Assembly: GCA_030762175.1 (NCBI GenBank)
Contig: CM060846.1
Location: 309,724,512-309,788,511 of the forward strand
Length of the DNA: 64,000 nt
Direction of reading: 5' to 3'
DNA from: Metallyticus violacea
Lineage: Eukaryota > Arthropoda > Insecta > Mantodea > Metallyticidae
Both the position numbers and the translations under genes were made by a program. Position 1 is the first letter of the stretch. Each line of letters opens with the position of its first letter. Positions 58,866 to 64,000 of this stretch are shown piece by piece. The notes below the pieces were generated by a model, which was not told the origin of the DNA, ran no database searches, and saw nothing but the letters and a program-made list of their open reading frames with translations.

Positions 58866-59945
58866 GGCTCTTAAGATGTCCCCATAAATAAATCTAGGGG
58901 GTTAAGGTCCGGAGAACGTGGTGACCAATTTACAGGATCACCTCTTCCAAACCACTGCTTAGAAAGCGCACCTTTGAGATAATCTCGTACTACCACGCTG
59001 AAAGGGGGAGAAGCTCCATCTTGCTGCAACCACATCTGACGTCGGATGTTAGCAGGGACGTCTGCCAAAAATACATGTAAACATGGCTGAGGAACTGAAG
59101 ATTTATGTGCCCATTTAGCCGTGTAGAAGGAAAAGATACGGTCCAATCATTTGTTTGGACATGATGCCCGCCCATACTTTGATGTTGATAACCAGCCTAC
59201 ACAACTGCATGTGACTGCTCATACTCCCATACATAACTGTTCCCATGGTTCCGAATTAGCCCACCTCTAGTGAACCTCAAAAGAGGTGTCTTTGTCGGTG
59301 AAGAGAAATGAGAAGTCAGCCTGTTCATACTGTCCCTCTAAGGTCCACCTACAGAGCTCTAGCCTAGGACCGAAGTCTGCTGGCCCCAATGCCTACATTA
59401 AACAGATGGTAGGGAAATAGCTGTTCTTCGTGCTGGACCCGATACAAGCTGGATTTGTTCGCGTTCATGGCCCTGGTGGCTAAACAAATAATGTAACAAA
59501 ACAAACAGACAAAAAAATAAAAAACACAACTTAAAGTAAACCTATATCTATGCAAATCATAGTTTCACATCAATTGTAATAGAATTGTAATAGAAATAAT
59601 ATCTTTTTATCTTGAATTTCAAACATTTCCAATTCATCAGATGACGGGTGCTGGTGAAAGGTTCCACCCAAACCCTGGTAAGCACCTCTTCTTCAAATGT
59701 CGGAGTATGACGCCTTCTGTTTGCACCTGCATCGGGTCTGTGCAGTATTAAAGATCCAGTTTCCCGCAAACGCTGATGGACATTTTGGAAAGTCGAGCGA
59801 TAAGGATGCTGTCTGAAATCTGTCTCTGTATAGTTGTGCAGCTACAGATGCACAACATCCTTTTGCTTCCCCATAAATCAAATGCCACTCAGATGACTTT
59901 GCCTTACGCAGCCGCAGTCCCGAAAAAGTCGACTGTTTACGAATC
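58866..59945 (-). pseudogene. DUF4817-type transposase, nearly full span but broken
   Basis: This is the most complete copy of the family here. The minus strand gives HLIYGEAKGCCASVAAQLYR near 59820-59885 (DUF4817 helix-turn-helix) and RETGSLILHRPDAGANRRRH near 59710-59770. FEEEVLTRVWVEPFTSTRHL is followed by about 130 bp of extra AT-rich sequence, then YRVQHEEQLFPYHL near 59400-59440. FLFTDKDTSF near 59290 carries the first catalytic Asp. A GIMSKQMIGPYLF-like block follows. The frame at 58871-59146 includes VPANIRRQMWLQQDGASPPF (second Asp). WFGRGDPVNWSPRSPDLNPLD holds the third-Asp region. The end is lost beside a SINE-A, and frameshifts make it non-functional. Confidence 0.85.
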
Positions 59946-59978
59946 CAGTAGTAGGCGGATAATTTCCTTGATGAGCAT

Positions 59979-60052
59979 GTAGATCTGTTCAGTTGCTTAA
60001 GAGTATAATGCTAATAATGTGAAAGTTGTGGGTTCGTACCCCTCACGTGAAA
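59979..60052 (+). other. tRNA-Ile(AAT)-like sequence, probably pseudogene
   Basis: GTTCAGTTGCTTAAGAG resembles the D-arm/A-box of tRNA-Ile, GCTAATAATG the anticodon loop with AAT, and GTGGGTTCGTACCCCTC the T-arm/B-box. The anticodon stem and acceptor stem do not pair, so it is not a working tRNA by eye. It could be an old tRNA pseudogene or a SINE head. Confidence 0.35.
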
Positions 60053-60134
60053 GGTATGTTTTCTCACAAAATTTTACTTTTTCATAGGTTAGTTTAGTTC
60101 ATGTTTAATACAAAAATCGGGTGTAACATAACAA

Positions 60135-60167
60135 TACTACTACTTCTACTACTACTACTACTACTAC

Positions 60168-60208
<41 letters not shown>
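60135..60208. repeat. (TAC)n(TAA)n microsatellite
   Basis: About 13 units of TAC/TTC followed by about 12 of TAA. Confidence 0.95.
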
Positions 60209-61231
60209 GAACACACTATATTATCTAACTCACACTGCCTTTCGGGGAGAATTCGGCTTGCTCCGCTTCTGCTCTGAATTTCGGCCGCAGGACAAGGTCG
60301 GTTTGTAACGTCAAGTCTCAACTGGGAAAGTTAGGTACCTCGCGCAAGCGCAATTAACTTTGTAGCACTACTGAACTGTTATCATTGGCGTGCACACCCT
60401 CGCAGAACGAACAATTTAGTCAAAAATTTTCAAATTCCCGTACCCCGTGTATTAACACTACCTTTTACCGACTTCTTAGGTAAGACGTGAGTATTTTGAA
60501 TGAAAATATAACTCACACACTTACGTTATATTGACTTATCAAATCGGATATCTGGTTTCGAAAAAGCGTCAGCTTTGAAAGTTTACAAAAGGGATCAAAG
60601 TTCCCTATCTCAAAATGCTTTTCTAGGACCATTCCACTTGTGTGTATATATATGAAAAATAAAATAATTCCTGAAACAATGTAGCTAATGCTCGTATAAC
60701 AAGAACTAGAGAAGCGGAAGCAGAATACCGCAATATTTCGTTACTATTTAAATAATATTTACTAGCAAAGCATAACATTTGCACATTTTATGACAGCTAC
60801 CAACACTATGAACTTAACAGTATAAAATGCAATGTATAGAATATTTGTAACGAAGCAATTCATTACAAAGTCAATTTTCAGACATAGCTAATCAAAATCT
60901 TATACAGATAGTAGTTGATTGTTCATTGGTTGTCATAGCTTGATATAACAATAAATAATAAAATATTTAAGTAAAAATAAATACTTGTATAGTTAATTTA
61001 ACAAATGTAAAGTAGATGGTGATAAGAGGTTAACCAATCGCGGGCACACGCTGAACATTTTCAATAAAAATTTTATTACTTTTCTATTTTGTGCATTTTT
61101 TTTAAAAAAAAATAACTTAGAGTATTATGAGAAATATCTAAACCAAATTAGCAGAAGAAAAGAGCAACAGCTGGTTCATAAATGACTGCAAATATTAAAC
61201 TTCATTAAAATGTAGGTAAAATTTTATAGGT
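60209..61231. other. Unannotated stretch
   Basis: 60220-60420 is somewhat GC-richer, then strongly AT-rich. Nothing was recognised. Confidence 0.35.
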
Positions 61232-61485
61232 TTAAGGAGTAGTGTTTAACGCCCGTTTTTACTACCGAGGCACCACAGGCGGTGGACAGCGATCGTACAC
61301 TAAACGAAATGATATATTGTGAAAAAATATTTTTTTAAAGGAAGGAAGCGTCCCAGGCTTAAGTTTAGGTACCTCCCCGGCATTTGCAGTTATGAAAACA
61401 GGAGAACCTGGAAAAAACCCCAGTCAGGGAGGACGGTCCAGGAGGGATTCGAACCCCCGACCTCCCGCCCACCAGCGCCCACCAT
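61232..61485 (-). mobile_element. SINE-B copy, head truncated
   Basis: The minus-strand copy ends at 61232 (AGTGTTTAACGCCCG in forward reading). It includes the ACCACAGGCGGTGG segment, the ACCTCCCCGGCATTTGC segment and a clear B box (GGATTCGAACCCCCGACC near 61447-61464). Past 61475 the A-box part is replaced by unrelated sequence and then a SINE-A body. A frame at 61319-61516 is a shadow. Confidence 0.9.
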
Positions 61486-61497
61486 CCCATGCGGGGT

Positions 61498-61690
61498 AGA
61501 TGGGTTTCGAGCGTAAAATCCTAAGTATGCCTTTCTTCGAAAGGGAAGTAAAGCCATGTCTTAGATTTACGGCAAGTAAAATAACCTAAATTCTGAAAGA
61601 AAAGGTCTCTGAGCAAAATTTATCGACCGTTACACGCCCTGGATTGAATAGGACGCTGATGATCTGAGATGTTAAAACATGTTTAGAAAC
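61498..61690 (+). mobile_element. SINE-A copy lacking its tRNA head
   Basis: It starts at TAGATGGGTTTCGAGCG, just after the tRNA-like region, and continues through the hairpin segment (here CCTTTCTTCGAAAGG, 61531-61545) to GATGTTAAAACATG near 61683. It is fused to the truncated SINE-B about a dozen bases upstream. Confidence 0.9.
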
Positions 61691-64000
61691 GACAATACAC
61701 ACAAAGAAAACCACTACATACGCATTTACTTCAGCGGATTGTCATATAGAGAAGATAAATGCTGAAAATGTAGGAAAAGATCAAAGAAGAAAACGCCATG
61801 TACAAAATTACTGTTAATGATCACCGATTCAATGAAAAAGTATAGACGATTAGACCACCTTATAGGTGAATTAAGAGCAGATTTTACTTTTTGTAAATAT
61901 TTCTTTTTAGACATTTTGATATTAGATTAGAAAACATTCACTCTAAATTATATTTGTGGACAATGTGATCATGATTCATAAAAGGGTACACAACTGTTTC
62001 TTTATTCACTGTAATTAAAATTTTCTTTTATACAGTTCCCCTGAACAATGTGTGTATATCTGATTCTTGCATCATATAATACTAAGCAGTCATAGTTTAT
62101 AACGAAACTACTACATACCGAATGAAGTTTCATTTCTGACTACATAATATGCCTGTGTGAACTTGATTGAAACACATTGCATACCGAACGTTTTTAAATA
62201 GACTAGCAGATGTGTTTTCTATACAGATGGTGCACTCTACTGCGTAAATTTGTTTTTAAATTTTTCTCTTCCCATCTTGGTTTAAACAGTTTTGCTTGCT
62301 TCGGTTCTGTCCCAGTTTTCGAATATTTGAATGTATCATTCTCTTCTTTTTTCCTAGTGTACGTTCACACTTAGAGCTTGCGTCTAAGCAAGTCCTAATT
62401 TTACAGGAAGTTGAAAATCTAAATATGACCCTCATATCAATAATAAGAATGTAATATTTTGTGATCATATTGAGGGTTTTACTATAAATTAATATTATAT
62501 ATCACATTTTGTTTTACACAAAATTCCCTTGAGCTATTGTGCAAAAGTTCTAGGACTTGTTCAATTTTTATAACCACGGTAGCATTTTTCAGCATTGATT
62601 TTGGAATTTGTTAGTGCCTGTTCACCTTAGATTGAATATAATAGTGTGAAAGGGACCTATTTAATTTTGGAATAAAAATAATACATTAGAACGTTTCTAT
62701 GCATGACTTTTTTAATATTGACTGAAACTGTGTAAACATTTTACTTTTCATATTTCTAGTGGACGTTTTAATTTCTGGCCAAAAACTCTTATTCCAACGG
62801 CAATTTTATATGGAATTTGTTAACATTTAATCGAAGATCAATACAGGTATCGATATAATCCAGTAAAATATTCCAAAAATATTATTATCTCATTTACGTA
62901 AAATTACGGATTTCTCTGGCTTTAGACGCAAGCTGCATACTTGTATTTTATGTAAACGGGACTCGCCATTCTCTTTCACTGTTATTTCCCATTGTTTCTA
63001 AAATGTAGTTTTTAAAAGCGTAGTTTTTTATTTAATATTTAGTGACCTCTGTATTTATTAAATTCCATATTATTAATAATGACCACTTCGAAATTAAATT
63101 TATGATGATTGAAGACTGGAAGTTTTCCAATAAAGTGCCCTGCTTTTGCTGCCAAACAGCAGCATTAATATTACCATTACCTGCAAAATATTGATCATTA
63201 TTTTCTCCACTGTATTGATTTTGTTATTTATAAAGCATTTCTTTCCTAAACGATTAAACGTGCTCCGTGGACTTGTAGCTTTTTCACGGAAAGACGGAAA
63301 GTTTTAACACTCATGGCTCCAAAGTAAGATATTTTTATTTATGATGGTTATAGCCATGCTTCATCTCTTCACATTTTTTTCACTTTGATTACATTTTGCA
63401 AACAATTATGGTTAGTTCCCAATCCATAAATGCTAATTTTATATGTGCAATTGATGATAAAACAACGAAAATAGTGTGGTTTTACAATGTTAAAATTGTG
63501 CCATTCCTTTCTTCCCGATCGATATGTGAGTATTCCTTCTTCCTTTTCCTTATGCCGTTCTTCTCCTTCCTTATACCGCTAAGTACGCATGATGTGGTCG
63601 GGAGGCTGGTTGGCCATTGGTTGAAGCAAATAGTATGTAAATGAAATCAGAGGTTCCCTCCAATGCGGCAAGACGAGCTCCGCAGACACTTCCTGGCCTC
63701 TCTTCCTTCGGCTTAATTGTACATTGTTAGGTCCGGAATCTTCTTCATTGTCTACACAGTTTCCCAGGTGGAATGTATTTGTAAAGTGTCTATACTTTAA
63801 ATGGTTTTAGTGTATTATTAGTTTAGCTTACAGTACAATTTTTATTTCCCTATCCAAGGAATTGTCATAATAATTTGGGCACAGAATTAAAGTCTTTTAT
63901 TTCAATTAAAAGCAGAAGATTTTAATATATACCTGTACATGTAATTACTTTATCAATGATTAATTGATTATTTGTACTAAATGTAATTAACGTTGTGAAA
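61691..64000. other. Unannotated AT-rich stretch
   Basis: No family or gene recognised. A small GC-richer patch lies at 63585-63720. Confidence 0.4.

Noticed and set aside
2342..61690. Functional tRNA genes suggested by SINE heads
   Set aside because: The A/B boxes are followed by common SINE bodies and flanked by target duplications, so these are SINEs and not tRNA genes.

Overview
The window reads as an arthropod, most likely insect, nuclear segment that is intergenic or deep-intronic. It is AT-rich by eye and full of microsatellites and poly-A runs. I found no open reading frame longer than about 150 codons that looks like a host protein, and no bacterial, plasmid or viral gene organisation. 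The taxonomic guess is an inference. It rests on five relics of the insect-typical DUF4817-type IS630/Tc1/mariner transposases, on mariner relics, on a Penelope-like element, and on two tRNA-headed SINE families. I cannot name the species.

The recognisable content is mobile DNA. SINE-A has a Glu/Asp-like tRNA head (A box like TGGTGTAGTGGT, B box GGTTCGAACCC) and a body of about 200 bp. It occurs near 2.3, 9.4, 24.4, 31.4, 45.6, 46.5, 58.7 and 61.5 kb. SINE-B has a Leu/Ser-like class II tRNA head (A box like TGGCCGAG..GTTAAGGCG). It occurs near 13.7, 15.0, 19.6, 22.0, 42.6, 45.5, 58.1 and 61.2 kb. Several copies have clear 9-13 bp target-site duplications.

DNA transposons are decayed pseudogenes. 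DUF4817-type relics lie at 7.5-8.4, 25.1-25.7, 40.5-41.4, 43.6-43.9 and 58.9-59.9 kb. Mariner relics lie at 18.6-19.9, 33.5-34.5, 36.5-37.3 and 51.35-52.65 kb. One further Tc1-like relic lies at 29.7-30.2 kb. Retroelement relics are an RNase-H-bearing LINE end (8.9-10.4 kb), an RTE-like LINE reverse transcriptase and C-terminus (56.6-57.5 kb), and a Penelope-like element with a GIY-YIG endonuclease domain between 128-bp inverted terminal repeats (47.1-48.35 kb). Two unnamed repeat families are seen as pairs (7.3/27.5 kb and 31.8/35.5 kb).

Insertions are nested, so part of their order can be read. A SINE-A sits inside a SINE-B at 45.5 kb. A SINE-B landed on the start codon of a mariner transposase at 19.6 kb. 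A SINE-A split a LINE at 9.4 kb. A DUF4817-type deletion derivative sits inside one copy of a repeat that is empty at 27.5 kb.

The remaining DNA, over half the window, has no recognisable feature. A few GC-richer, non-repetitive patches (15.6-16.0, 26.1-26.7, 55.3-55.8 kb) are candidate conserved non-coding elements. I saw no convincing undescribed functional system. The most unusual structures are the inverted-repeat Penelope-like element, a 140-bp-arm inverted repeat at 13.3-14.3 kb, and a palindrome at 11.4 kb. All similarities were judged by eye without database searches.
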